Part shown: positions 8,073 to 16,532 of the stretch, piece by piece
How the letters are laid out: every line of letters starts with the position of its first letter
How positions within the stretch are numbered: the stretch's first letter is position 1
Assembly: GCF_000720485.1 (NCBI RefSeq)
Contig: NZ_JOAX01000038.1
Location: forward strand, 1-64,000
Length of the DNA: 64,000 bases
Reading direction: 5' to 3'
Source of the DNA: Streptomyces ochraceiscleroticus
Lineage (GTDB): Bacteria > Actinomycetota > Actinomycetes > Streptomycetales > Streptomycetaceae
Notes under the pieces: model-generated
Database searches by the model: none
Seen by the model: the letters and a program-made list of their open reading frames with translations, nothing else
Told to the model about the DNA's origin: nothing
Translations under genes and position numbers: made by a program

Positions 8073-8840
8073 TCAGCGGGGGAAGACCTCGAAGGTGACC
8101 GCCGGGAGGCCGCGGTGGCGTTCGCCCCCCATCTGGAGCATCTGCTCGATGAAGCCGCGGGCGTAGGCCAGCGGGTCCTGGGCCCCGCCGTTCAGGCCTT
8201 CGATGTACGAGCGGTGCTCGGCGAGCGAGGCGATGGCGCGCTCGATGCCGGGGCCGACCTCGACGGCGTGCGTGGGGTGCGGCGAGCCGGCGACCGCCAC
8301 CCGGCGCACGCCGTTCCAGGGCGCGAGCCCGTACTCCTTGAGCAGCTCGGGGAAGATCCAGCGGTTGCCCGCGTCGCCCGCCGCGTCCAGGACGGCCCGC
8401 CCGACCACCCGGTGGTCGGGCGTGTTCCAGTGCACGCCGCCCCAGGTGTCGTGGTGGTTGAGGGTGATCAGCAGCTCCGGGCGGTGCCGCCGGACGGCGG
8501 CCGACAGGTCGCGGCGGAGCGGCAGCCCGGCCTCGATGACGCCGTCCGGATGGTGCAGGAACTCCACGTTCTGCACGCCGACCGCCGCCGCGCTCGCCCG
8601 CTGCTCGGCCTCCCGGATCACCGCGCACTCCTCGGGGACGAGCCCGTCGATGCCCGCCTCTCCGTGGGTGACCAGCAGATACGTGACCTCGCGGCCGGCG
8701 TCGGTCCACTCGGCGACCGCGGCGGCGGCGCCGTATTCGAGGTCGTCGGGGTGGGCGACGATCGCCAGCGCGCGCTGCCAGTCGTCGGGCAGCGGAGTGA
8801 GGCCGGCAGGGCCGGGGGCCGTGGGGTCGGGTGCGGGCAC
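8073..8840 (-). CDS. PIG-L/LmbE family deacetylase
   Basis: The 255-residue protein carries the zinc-binding AHPDDLE motif (about residues 28-34) and a second histidine site in TPDHR, typical of LmbE-like N-acetyl deacetylases that act on GlcNAc-type sugars. It is a paralogue of the MshB found at 49953, but it has DDLE rather than DDES and differs in its central region, so it is not simply a second MshB. It stands alone, convergent with the amidohydrolase and divergent from the GntR gene. Its substrate is unknown. Confidence 0.82.
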   Translation of the reverse strand: MPAPDPTAPGPAGLTPLPDDWQRALAIVAHPDDLEYGAAAAVAEWTDAGREVTYLLVTHGEAGIDGLVPEECAVIREAEQRASAAAVGVQNVEFLHHPDGVIEAGLPLRRDLSAAVRRHRPELLITLNHHDTWGGVHWNTPDHRVVGRAVLDAAGDAGNRWIFPELLKEYGLAPWNGVRRVAVAGSPHPTHAVEVGPGIERAIASLAEHRSYIEGLNGGAQDPLAYARGFIEQMLQMGGERHRGLPAVTFEVFPR

Positions 8841-9188
8841 GAGGGGCTCCTTCCCGGGGCGGCGCTACGCGGCGCGTCCCTGCGCGGCGTACCCGGCGGA
8901 CGGCGTACGCCTGCTTCGAGCATGCCACGGTGCGGCGGCCGGGCATGGCGGAAACGGGGCGGTCGGAAACGGCTGATCCTCGACGGTCGCGGGGGCCTGC
9001 GGGCGGTTCCAGGGACTCCCGGGAGGCGCCGGCGCGCGGCCGTGGCGCGCGCCGGGCGCGCGAGTGACCCCGCCACTGTGCCTGCTGAGCTGCATGTCAT
9101 CACATCGGGTGAATAAGTGGCCCAGGCTTGCGGGTGGCAACGGTGGGTTGCCACGCTGTTGCTGACTGTCAAGCCCTTGGGAGGGCAT
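8841..9188. other. Intergenic region with divergent promoters for the deacetylase and GntR genes
   Basis: No convincing gene lies here. The region holds the upstream signals of two divergent genes and, close to the GntR start, a perfect palindrome described separately. The frame of the GntR gene stays open back to a GTG at 9117, but the start at 9189 is better supported. Confidence 0.5.
9134..9154. promoter_or_regulatory. Perfect palindrome, candidate operator of the GntR regulator
   Basis: GTGGCAAC and its exact complement GTTGCCAC flank a 5-base centre (GGTGG), 34 bases before the GntR start codon. Two 8-base half-sites with dyad symmetry fit dimeric GntR binding and would give autoregulation. 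The same sequence is not seen before the permease downstream. Confidence 0.5.
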
Positions 9189-9941
9189 GTGCCTTTCGGT
9201 GAGCAGCCCGCGTACCTCCGCGTCGCCGGTGACCTGCGTCAGAAGATCGTCGACGGCGTGCTGCCGCCGCACACCCGCCTCCCCTCGCAAGCCCGCATCC
9301 GCGAGGAGTACGGAGTTTCGGACACGGTCGCGCTGGAGGCGCGCAAGGTCCTGATGGCCGAAGGGCTGGTGGAGGGCCGCTCGGGATCGGGGACGTACGT
9401 CCGCGAGCGCCCCGCCCAGCGCCGCATCGCCCGCGCCGGATTCCGTACCGGCGCCGGCGCGACACCGTTCCGCCAGGAGCAGTCGGACGAGAAGGTCAAG
9501 GGCACCTGGGAGTCCAGCAGCGAGCAGGACGAGGCGAGCGAGGCGATCGCGGACCGGCTGCGCATCAGGCCGGGCGAGCGGGTCATGCGCACCCACTACC
9601 TCTTCCGCACCGAGGGCGAGCCGGTGATGCTCTCCACCTCCTGGGAGCCACTGGAGGTGACGGGCCGGACGCCCGTGATGCTGCCCGAGGAGGGACCGCT
9701 GGCCGGGCGCGGCGTGGTCGAGCGGATGGCCGCCATCGACGTGATCGTCGACAACGTCGTCGAGGAGGTCGGGGCCCGGCCGGGGCTGGCCGAGGAGGCG
9801 ATGGTGCTGGGCGGCGTGCCCGGCCATTCCGTACTGGTCATCTCGCGGACGTATTACGCGGGCGGCCGGCCCGTGGAGACCGCCGATGTGGTCATGCTCG
9901 CCGACCGGCACCGGATCGCGTACCACCTGCCGGTGAAGTGA
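9189..9941 (+). CDS. GntR-family regulator with UTRA domain
   Basis: This 250-residue regulator of the HutC subfamily has an N-terminal winged helix-turn-helix (about residues 8-75, with AYLRVAGDLRQKI and LPSQARIREEYGVS) and a UTRA ligand-binding domain (about 95-245). The GTG at 9189 is preferred over the upstream GTG at 9117 because GGGAGGG sits 5 bases before it and the protein then opens PFGEQPAYLRVAGDL, as usual for this subfamily. A palindrome just upstream suggests autoregulation. The amino-acid permease 326 bases downstream on the same strand is a possible target, but no shared operator is visible. Confidence 0.85.
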   Translation: MPFGEQPAYLRVAGDLRQKIVDGVLPPHTRLPSQARIREEYGVSDTVALEARKVLMAEGLVEGRSGSGTYVRERPAQRRIARAGFRTGAGATPFRQEQSDEKVKGTWESSSEQDEASEAIADRLRIRPGERVMRTHYLFRTEGEPVMLSTSWEPLEVTGRTPVMLPEEGPLAGRGVVERMAAIDVIVDNVVEEVGARPGLAEEAMVLGGVPGHSVLVISRTYYAGGRPVETADVVMLADRHRIAYHLPVK

Positions 9942-10267
9942 TCCTGAAGCGGCCGGTGAGATGGCCGCCTGAAGGGGTTGATGCGGGAACCGGTGGCGTG
10001 GCGCCGTTCCCGGTAGCGAAGTGCCTCGTGGGGGCTGGTGACTGACGTCGGCACAGCACCGTCCGTACTGGTGCGTAACCACCAGGTCAGCACCCCATAA
10101 CGCCCGTCAATGTCCGCATTTGTCGCCCACTTTGCGATGTTGAAAAACTCACACCACCCAAGTGAACAGGGGCATTTGACCGAACCTTGGATTCCGATCT
10201 TCCGTTTCGCTCTTACGATGGCGAAGTTTGTGCACGGCCGTGGGGGAAGATCAGGAGACCAAGCACG
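9942..10267. other. Intergenic region between GntR gene and permease
   Basis: The left side has two weak hairpins that may end the GntR transcript: GCGGCC/GGCCGC (9949-9968) and CGGGAAC/GTTCCCG (9984-10012). The middle has an inverted repeat CTGGTG-6-CACCAG (10068-10085). From about 10090 to 10230 the sequence is markedly AT-richer and should contain the permease promoter. I see no gene. Confidence 0.5.
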
Positions 10268-11959
10268 TTGAGCACGCCGAAGACCTCGAGCGCGGAGCAG
10301 GGCTCCCACTCGAACTACCGCAGGTCCCTCGGGACCATCGCCCTGACGGCCACGGGACTCGGGTCGATCATCGGCTCCGGCTGGCTGTTCGGAGCCGAGC
10401 GCGCCGCCGCCATCGCCGGTCCTGCCGCCATCCTGGCCTGGGTCATCGGCGCCGTCGTCGCCCTCACCATCGCGCTCACCTACAGCGAGCTGGGCGCGAT
10501 GTTCCCCAAGGCCGGCGGCATGGTCCGGTACGGCCAGTACTCGCACGGCTCGCTGGCCGGCTACCTCGCCGCCTGGGCCAACTGGATCGCGATCGTCTCG
10601 GTCATCCCCGGTGAGGCCACCGCGTCCGTCCAGTACATGAGCTCGTGGGACTTCGGCTGGGCGCAGGGCCTGTACGACGGCAAGGAGCTCACCGGCTCCG
10701 GCGTCGCCTGCGCCAGCGTGCTGCTGGTCTTCTACTTCTTCCTGAACTGGTTCGCGATCACGCTGTTCGCGAAGACCAACACCGCGATCACGGTCTTCAA
10801 GGTCGTCGTACCGATCATGACCGCGGGCGCGCTGATGCTGGCGCACTTCGACACCAGCAACGTCAAGCAGTTCGGCGGCTTCGCCCCGAACGGCTGGAGC
10901 GCGGTCTTCACCGCCGTCGCCCTCTCCGGCATCGTCTGGGCCTACAACGGCTTCCAGTCCCCGCTGAACATGGCGGCCGAGGCGCGCAACCCCGGCAAGT
11001 CGCTGCCCAAGGCGGTCATCCTCTCGATCGTCATCGCGCTGGTCATCTACCTCGCGCTGCAGGTCGCCTTCCTCATGGGCGTTCCGCACGGCGACCTGAC
11101 CAAGGCCGGCAGCTGGGCCGGGCTCGGCTTCAACTCCCCGCTGGCCGACCTCTCGCTCGCCTGGGGCCTGAACTGGCTGGCGATGCTGCTGTACGCGGAC
11201 GCCTTCATCTCCCCGTCCGGCACCGGCATGATCTACGCCGCCACCACCTCGCGCATGATCCACGGCGTGCAGGAGAACGGCCACCTGCCCGGCATCTTCG
11301 GCCGCGTCGACAAGAAGACCGGCGTGCCGCGCCCGGCCCTGGTCCTCAACCTGGTCATCGCGTTCCTCTTCCTCGCGGTCTTCCGCGGCTGGGGCTCGCT
11401 CGCCGAGATCGTCTCCATCGCGACGGTCATCTCCTACATCACCGGCCCGGTCGCCGTGATGTCGCTGCGCCGCCTCTCGCCGGACCTCAAGCGCCCGGTG
11501 CAGCTCCGTGCGATGCCCGTCATCGCCCCGATCGCCATGGTCTTCGGCTCGCTCGTCCTGTACTGGGGCCGCTGGCCGCTCACCGGCAAGGTCATCCTGA
11601 TCATGGCCGTGGGCCTGCCGGTCTGGGCCTGGTACGAGCTGCGCAAGCCCTGGGTCGAGCTGAAGCCGCACCTGAAGGCCGGGGCCTGGATGGTCGCGTA
11701 CCTGCTGGTCATGGCCGCGGTCTCGTACTGCGGCGGCACGGAGTTCGGCGGCCGCGGCTTCATCCCGCAGGGCGTGGACCTCGCGGTCGTCGTGGTGCTC
11801 GCGCTGGCCTTCTACTACTGGGGCGTGCGCAGCTCCTGGCGCAACCCCTCGCTCGTCGAGGCCGAGGCCGAGGCGCGCGCCGCCGCCGAGCGGGACGAGG
11901 TCACCGACGGTGGCGACGAGGGCCGGGACCCGGCCGACAAGGTCGACGCCCGCGTCTGA
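10268..11959 (+). CDS. APC-family amino-acid permease
   Basis: The 563-residue integral membrane protein has about 12 hydrophobic helices and the APC hallmark TGLGSIIGSGWLFGAE in helix 1, followed by the consensus glutamate region of YSELGAMFPKAGG in helix 2. It resembles the aspartate/proton symporter (AspP/YveA) branch. It would import amino acids across the cytoplasmic membrane using the proton gradient. The TTG at 10268 is chosen because AGGAG lies 10 bases upstream; the frame stays open to an ATG at 10187, but those residues are not hydrophobic or family-like. The last 40 residues are charged and cytosolic. A strong hairpin follows the stop. Confidence 0.85.
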   Translation: MSTPKTSSAEQGSHSNYRRSLGTIALTATGLGSIIGSGWLFGAERAAAIAGPAAILAWVIGAVVALTIALTYSELGAMFPKAGGMVRYGQYSHGSLAGYLAAWANWIAIVSVIPGEATASVQYMSSWDFGWAQGLYDGKELTGSGVACASVLLVFYFFLNWFAITLFAKTNTAITVFKVVVPIMTAGALMLAHFDTSNVKQFGGFAPNGWSAVFTAVALSGIVWAYNGFQSPLNMAAEARNPGKSLPKAVILSIVIALVIYLALQVAFLMGVPHGDLTKAGSWAGLGFNSPLADLSLAWGLNWLAMLLYADAFISPSGTGMIYAATTSRMIHGVQENGHLPGIFGRVDKKTGVPRPALVLNLVIAFLFLAVFRGWGSLAEIVSIATVISYITGPVAVMSLRRLSPDLKRPVQLRAMPVIAPIAMVFGSLVLYWGRWPLTGKVILIMAVGLPVWAWYELRKPWVELKPHLKAGAWMVAYLLVMAAVSYCGGTEFGGRGFIPQGVDLAVVVVLALAFYYWGVRSSWRNPSLVEAEAEARAAAERDEVTDGGDEGRDPADKVDARV

Positions 11960-11978
11960 CCCGCCACCCGCACACGTC

Positions 11979-12013
11979 CGGCCGCCCGGCACCTTCTCGG
12001 TGCCGGGCGGCCG
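11979..12013. terminator. Rho-independent-type hairpin after the permease
   Basis: CGGCCGCCCGGCACC (11979-11993) pairs perfectly with GGTGCCGGGCGGCCG (11999-12013) around a TTCTC loop, giving a 15-base-pair stem 20 bases after the permease stop. There is only a short T run after it, as usual in Streptomyces. Confidence 0.85.
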
Positions 12014-12140
12014 CCGTTTCCGGGCCCGCCTGCCGGCCCGTCAGCGGTACGAGTGACGTGCGGCAACGGATGTGGACGGTGACATGGCCGGTTCGGTGCC
12101 TCTTTGTGCAAAGACGTATCCGGTGCGTGAAGGTCGGGCG

Positions 12141-12146
12141 TAGGCT
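12141..12146 (+). promoter_or_regulatory. Candidate -10 box (TAGGCT) before the small leader frame
   Basis: TAGGCT sits 7 bases before an ATG at 12154, the leaderless layout. An imperfect dyad CTTTG-TG-CAAAG lies about 25 bases further upstream. No good -35 box is seen. Confidence 0.35.
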
Positions 12147-12153
12147 CGGGCAT

Positions 12154-12231
12154 ATGCGGATCGGGTTTTCGGTGTTAGTGCAGGACGGGCGCGCCACGGC
12201 GCGCCGGACGGCGGACGGAGGAGCGCGATGA
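12154..12231 (+). CDS. Possible 25-codon leaderless leader peptide with a TTA codon
   Basis: A short frame opens with ATG right after a TAGGCT -10 box and encodes MRIGFSVLVQDGRATARR and further residues. Its TGA overlaps the ATG of the next gene in an ATGA, so translation could be coupled. Codon 8 is TTA, a rare codon in Streptomyces that needs the bldA tRNA. If real, translation of this leader and hence of the SPOR-like gene would depend on bldA. The evidence is only layout; the second half is Arg/Ala-rich and could be chance. Confidence 0.3.
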   Translation: MRIGFSVLVQDGRATARRTADGGAR

Positions 12232-12407
12232 CCGACAGTGGCGCCGTACTGCCGTGGCTGGTCATCCGCGAGGACGACAACGGCAACCGCTACCGCGTCG
12301 GCCGGTACGCCACCCGCACGGAAGCGGAGCAGGTCGCCGACCGGCTCGGTGCCCGTGCCCACGAGCGGCTCTACGTGGTCGAGCGCGTCGACCGCGCCAC
12401 GGCCTGA
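12228..12407 (+). CDS. SPOR-like small conserved protein
   Basis: The 59-residue protein has an opening LPWLVIREDDNGNRYRVG and the YATRTEAEQVADRL segment, the strand-helix pattern of SPOR repeats, which bind denuded glycan at division septa when exported. This protein has no signal peptide or membrane segment, so it is probably cytosolic and the role is unknown. GGAGGAG lies 4 bases before the ATG at 12228. Similar short SPOR-annotated proteins are common in Streptomyces. It precedes the NUDIX gene by 97 bases on the same strand. Confidence 0.75.
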   Translation: MTDSGAVLPWLVIREDDNGNRYRVGRYATRTEAEQVADRLGARAHERLYVVERVDRATA

Positions 12408-12491
12408 CGGTCGCGGGCGGCGGGACCGGCCGGGACCGGCGCGGGAAGGGCGAGGCGGACAGGGACGACGAAACGGGGAGCGGCGGCCGCA

Positions 12492-12497
12492 TAGGCT
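12492..12497 (+). promoter_or_regulatory. Candidate -10 box of a leaderless NUDIX transcript
   Basis: TAGGCT lies 7 bases before the NUDIX ATG at 12505, with no ribosome site between them, the same hexamer and spacing as at 12141-12154. Confidence 0.4.
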
Positions 12498-12504
12498 GCC
12501 GCGT

Positions 12505-12915
12505 ATGAGTGCGGTGCGCGTGGTGGTGGGCGGAGCGGTGCTGGACCGCGGGCGGTTGCTGGCCGCGCGGCGCAGCGCGCCGCCGGAGCTGGCCGGGCGC
12601 TGGGAGCTGCCCGGCGGCAAGGTCGAGGACGGCGAGACGCCCGAGCAGGCGCTCGTACGGGAGCTGCGCGAGGAACTGGGCGTCGCGGTCGAGCCGCTGG
12701 CGCGCATCCCGGGGGAGTGGCCGCTGAAACCCGGACTGGTGCTCCAGGTGTGGACCGTACGGCTGGTCTCCGGGACGCCGCGGCCGCTGCAGGACCACGA
12801 TGCGCTGCGCTGGCTGCCGCCGGGCGACGAGGACACGGTGGACTGGCTGGACCAGGACCGGCCGGCCGTCGCCGAGGCGATGACCCGGCTGGTGAAGCAG
12901 GGGGCGCTCGGCTGA
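12505..12915 (+). CDS. NUDIX hydrolase, MutT-like
   Basis: The 136-residue protein has a complete Nudix box, GKVEDGETPEQALVRELREE then LGV (about residues 37-60), which binds magnesium and cleaves nucleoside diphosphate-X bonds. Size and the WELPGGK lead-in fit MutT-type (8-oxo-)dGTP pyrophosphatases that cleanse the nucleotide pool, although (deoxy)nucleotide specificity cannot be set from sequence. The ATG at 12505 directly follows a -10-like box. The gene lies between the SPOR-like gene and the kinase-domain gene and is probably transcribed alone. Confidence 0.85.
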   Translation: MSAVRVVVGGAVLDRGRLLAARRSAPPELAGRWELPGGKVEDGETPEQALVRELREELGVAVEPLARIPGEWPLKPGLVLQVWTVRLVSGTPRPLQDHDALRWLPPGDEDTVDWLDQDRPAVAEAMTRLVKQGALG

Positions 12916-13058
12916 CGGGCTACGCCGTTCGCGCCACGATGCACCTGGTTGACCCTCTTGGGGCGATAACCGAACCCTGATATCGGGTATGTGCTGATTA
13001 ACCCCCCTCAAAATGTACAAAACCGCCGGGGGAGCATCGGGCTGGGGAAGTGATCGGC

Positions 13059-13511
13059 GTGAGCGACAGCGCAGCGGCAGGGCCCCCGGGGTCTCCTGCG
13101 TCGCAGGCCCGCCGGCTGGGCACGGCCGCGGTCCCTCCGATCGCCGAGTGGAGCTTCCCCGCCGAGCCGGGCGTGGTCCGTACGGCCCGTGCCATGGTCC
13201 GCGAGACGCTGCACGACTGGGACATGGAGCCGGCGGTGGACGTGGCCGTCCTCCTGGTCAGCGAGCTGGTGACCAACTCCCTGCGGTACGCCAGCGGGCC
13301 GATCGGCGTACGGATCGTCCGGCTGCGCGGCGGCGACCTCCTCGTCGAGGTGTCCGACCCGCTCCCCGACCCGCCCCGCGAGCGCACGGCCGCGCCCGAC
13401 GACGAGGGCGGCCGCGGGCTGCAGCTCGTGGCATGCAGTGCCCGCCGCTGGGGCACCCGACGGGGCAGGAGCGGCAAGACGGTGTGGTTCGAGCTCGCCG
13501 AAACCGGCTGA
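13059..13511 (+). CDS. ATP-binding protein, RsbW/SpoIIAB-like serine kinase fold
   Basis: The 150-residue single-domain GHKL ATPase has the N box LLVSELVTNSLRYA and the G2-type box DEGGRGLQLV. Such proteins are anti-sigma factors or kinases of anti-sigma antagonists and occur in dozens of copies in Streptomyces. GTG 13059 is chosen because GGGGAAG lies 8 bases upstream; the in-frame GTG at 13050 would sit almost on the ribosome site. It is closely related to the C-terminal domain of the next protein (shared LLVSELVTN, DEGGRGLQLV and GKTVWFEL), so the two may share a partner. The partner is not known. Confidence 0.85.
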   Translation: MSDSAAAGPPGSPASQARRLGTAAVPPIAEWSFPAEPGVVRTARAMVRETLHDWDMEPAVDVAVLLVSELVTNSLRYASGPIGVRIVRLRGGDLLVEVSDPLPDPPRERTAAPDDEGGRGLQLVACSARRWGTRRGRSGKTVWFELAETG

Positions 13512-13766
13512 CGCCCCCCGGACGATCGCGCCCCATGTGGTCGTCGCGCAGAAAACACTGCTTCGTGCCTGGTGGGGAGGTTGGAGCGCACCGTGGCTGG
13601 TTATGAGTCTGGGTGACGTCACGATCGTTGCAGATTCATCGAGACCTCGTCGATGACCTGCGATCGAGACTGTGCTGTGATCGTGAAGACCGTGTTCCGG
13701 ATAGCCGTGTTGCTGGATACTCGGCCTGTCCGGTCCGGGCACGATGAGCTGGAGGGGACGGGGCTC

Positions 13767-16499
13767 GTGAGCGAGATGTCAGCGGGTGAGGAACACCCTG
13801 CGATGAGGGATGGGTCGGGCCGGATGGACGTACCGGACGGCCCGCCCGTCTGGCAGAGCAGCGCGCCCGGATCGATCTACGACTACATCCGCGTCGCCTC
13901 CTTCGCCCTCGGGCCCGACGGCCGCATCGAGCAGTGGAGCCGCCGCGCCGCAGACATGCTCGGCATCCCCGCCAAGGACGCGATCGGCCAGGATCCCGTG
14001 GAGGCGTTCGTCCCGCGCGAGCTGCGCGAGGCCGGGCACCGCACGGTCAGCGAGATCCTCGACGGCCGCGAGTGGACCGGCCTGGTGCCCTACCGCACGG
14101 GCCCGGAAGCCCCTGTCGACGGCCTCGCCGAGATCTATGTCATGCCGTCCGAGACCGGCACGGGTGAACGGGCCGCGGTCTGCCTCGTCGTGGACGTACG
14201 GGCGCTGCGCGGCATCGAGACCGATCTCGCCGCCGCGCAGGCGGTTTTCGGACAGTCCCCGATCGGATTCATGCTCTTCGGCACGGACCTGAGGCTGCGT
14301 CGGGTCAACGAGCGCTTCGCCACCGTCTTCGGCGGCCCGCCGAGCAGGTTCAGCGGCGCGGCGCCCGAGGAGTACCTGCCCCGCCCCGAGGCCGACCGGC
14401 TCAACGCCGCGCTGCGCCGGGTCCTGGAGACCGGCGACCCGGTCGCCGAGATGCAGCTCGTGGGCACCCCGCACGGCACGAACGAACGCCGCCGCTGGTC
14501 GGTGTCGCTGTACCGGCTGCACAGCGCCAGCGGGCGCCCCATCGGCGTCGCGGCGCTCGCCCAGGACGTCACGGGCCGCCGCCGCGCCGAGCGGGAGGCC
14601 GCCAACGCCCGCCGCAATCTGGCGCTGTTGAACGAAGCGGGGGCGCGCATAGGCAATTCGCTGGACCTGGAGACCACGGCCCGCACTCTCCTCGACGTCG
14701 CCGTGCCGCAGTTCTGCGACCTGGCCTCGGTCGACCTGTACCAAGGACTGCTGGCCGGGGACGAGGCGCCGCCCGGCATGACCGACGGCAGCGCCGAGCT
14801 GCGCCGGGTCGCCTTCGCCAGCGCCGTGTCCGACGGGCCGCTCCCGGAGGGCGGCAGCGGCGGCAGCGCCCCGGGCGGTGACGCGGCGGAGGACGACGGC
14901 ACGCCGGTCGCGGTCGGCGCGGTGCACCGCTTCCCCTTCAACTCCCCTTGCGCGGGCGCCCTCCGTACGGCCCAGGCGCAGATCATGCCGGGGCGGCAGA
15001 CGGACGACGAGCGGCCCGAGCTCGGCGCCGTGGTGCACTCCACCCTCGCCGTGCCGATGGTCGCCCGCGACACCGTCGTCGGCCTGGTGCAGTTCTCCCG
15101 TACGAAGGGCAGCGAGTCCTTCGGCGAGCGGGACACCGCGCTCGCCGTGGAGCTGGCGGCGCGCGCCGCCGTCTGCATCGACAACGCCCGGCTGTACCGC
15201 CGCGAGCACGAGCGCGCGCTGATCCTCCAGCGCAGCCTGCTGCCCCCCGGCGACCCCGAGGCGGCGGGCCTGGACATCGCCTGCCGCTATCTGCCCGGTA
15301 CGACCGCGACGGAGGTCGGCGGCGACTGGTTCGACGTCATCGAGCTGCCCGGCCACCGCACGGCGCTGGTCGTCGGCGACGTCATGGGCCGCGGGCTGCG
15401 CGCAGCCGTCGCCATGGGCGAACTGCGCACGGCGGTACGGACGTTGGCCCTGCTGGACCTGGAGCCGGCCGAGGTGCTCTCGGCGCTCGACGAGATCGCG
15501 CGCGGGCTGGGTGCCACGGGCAGCGAGGGACGCTCGGGCCCGCGGGGGCGCGGAGCGGCGGGGGGCGCCGGGCCGGCAGCGGGCGGGTACGGAAGTACGG
15601 CTACGGGCGCGGAGACCGGCGCGGAGGAGGGTGTGCACGCGGGCTCGCGGCGCACCGACCGCGCCGCCGACCTCTCCGAGGTCTACCTCGCCACCTGCGT
15701 GTACGCCGTCTACGACCCGGTCACCCGGCGATGTACGTTCGCCAACGCCGGCCATCTGCCGCCCGTCCTGGTCGAGGAGGGCGAGGACGCCCTGCTCCTC
15801 GACGTCCCGCCCGGCATGCCGCTGGGCGTCGGCGGCGAGCCCTTCGAGGAGACCGAGGTCGAGCTGCCGGACGGCGCGCTGCTCGCCCTGTACACCGACG
15901 GTCTGGTCGAGTCCCGGGACCATCCGCTGGACGAGGGCCTGCAGGCGTTCCGTACGGCCCTGTCGGCGGCCGGCCGCCCGCTGGAGGACGCCTGCGACCA
16001 CGTACTGTCCGCGCTGGACACCCGGCACGGCGAGGACGACATCGCCCTGCTGATGGCCCGGGTGCACGGCCTCCCGAAGGACGCGGTCGGCGACTGGAAC
16101 CTCGCCCCCGAGGCCCGCTCGGTCGCCCGCGCCCGCGAACTGGCCCGCGACCAGCTCACCGACTGGGGCCTGGAGCCCCTCGTCGACACCACCGAACTGC
16201 TGGTCAGTGAGCTGGTCACCAACGCCCTGCGGCACGGCCACGGCGACATCCGGCTGCGGCTGCTGCTGGACCGCACGCTGGTCTGCGAGGTCTGGGACGC
16301 GGACCTCGCGCAGCCGCGGCGGCGGCGCGCGCGGGACACCGACGAGGGCGGCCGCGGTCTCCAGCTCGTCGGCCTCCTCAGCAGGGGCTGGGGCAGCCGG
16401 CGTACGCCGCGGGGCAAGACCGTCTGGTTCGAACTGGACCTGCCCGACGGCGACACGGAGCCGGTGGATCCGGCGGATGCGCTGCTGGACCTCTTCTGA
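13767..16499 (+). CDS. PAS-PAS-GAF-PP2C (SpoIIE) phosphatase with C-terminal RsbW-like kinase domain
   Basis: This 910-residue multidomain regulator has a PAS domain (about 37-140), a second PAS (about 150-270), GAF (about 288-477), a SpoIIE-type PP2C phosphatase (about 488-765, with metal-binding GGDWFDV, GDVMGRG and EDDIAL) and an RsbW-like kinase domain (about 775-905). It can in principle both phosphorylate and dephosphorylate an anti-sigma antagonist in response to a ligand or redox signal. About 50 Gly/Ala-rich residues (584-631) interrupt the phosphatase domain. The GTG at 13767 follows GGAGGGG by 9 bases. No membrane segment is seen, so it is cytosolic. Both catalytic domains look intact. 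Confidence 0.88.
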   Translation: MSEMSAGEEHPAMRDGSGRMDVPDGPPVWQSSAPGSIYDYIRVASFALGPDGRIEQWSRRAADMLGIPAKDAIGQDPVEAFVPRELREAGHRTVSEILDGREWTGLVPYRTGPEAPVDGLAEIYVMPSETGTGERAAVCLVVDVRALRGIETDLAAAQAVFGQSPIGFMLFGTDLRLRRVNERFATVFGGPPSRFSGAAPEEYLPRPEADRLNAALRRVLETGDPVAEMQLVGTPHGTNERRRWSVSLYRLHSASGRPIGVAALAQDVTGRRRAEREAANARRNLALLNEAGARIGNSLDLETTARTLLDVAVPQFCDLASVDLYQGLLAGDEAPPGMTDGSAELRRVAFASAVSDGPLPEGGSGGSAPGGDAAEDDGTPVAVGAVHRFPFNSPCAGALRTAQAQIMPGRQTDDERPELGAVVHSTLAVPMVARDTVVGLVQFSRTKGSESFGERDTALAVELAARAAVCIDNARLYRREHERALILQRSLLPPGDPEAAGLDIACRYLPGTTATEVGGDWFDVIELPGHRTALVVGDVMGRGLRAAVAMGELRTAVRTLALLDLEPAEVLSALDEIARGLGATGSEGRSGPRGRGAAGGAGPAAGGYGSTATGAETGAEEGVHAGSRRTDRAADLSEVYLATCVYAVYDPVTRRCTFANAGHLPPVLVEEGEDALLLDVPPGMPLGVGGEPFEETEVELPDGALLALYTDGLVESRDHPLDEGLQAFRTALSAAGRPLEDACDHVLSALDTRHGEDDIALLMARVHGLPKDAVGDWNLAPEARSVARARELARDQLTDWGLEPLVDTTELLVSELVTNALRHGHGDIRLRLLLDRTLVCEVWDADLAQPRRRRARDTDEGGRGLQLVGLLSRGWGSRRTPRGKTVWFELDLPDGDTEPVDPADALLDLF

Positions 16500-16514
16500 C
16501 CGGACCTCTTCTGA
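16487..16514. repeat. Duplicated stop-codon segment at the end of the phosphatase gene
   Basis: GGACCTCTTCTGA, containing the last codons and the stop, is repeated 15 bases later (16487-16499 and 16502-16514). The second copy is outside the gene. It looks like a recent slippage duplication. Confidence 0.75.
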
Positions 16515-16532
16515 GCGGCGCGGCCGGCCGGG

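Noticed and set aside
8073..8840. Second mshB or mca
   Set aside because: It has the AHPDD motif, but the following residues and central region differ from both MshB at 49953 and the expected Mca pattern, so only the family is claimed.
9854..11992. Long minus-strand frame opposite the amino-acid permease
   Set aside because: Its translation is repetitive Asp/Gly/Arg/Val, typical of the antisense of a GC-rich membrane protein. It has no start signal.
13779..16241. Minus-strand frame of about 820 codons opposite the phosphatase gene
   Set aside because: No domain, repetitive composition, and fully covered by a gene with clear motifs.
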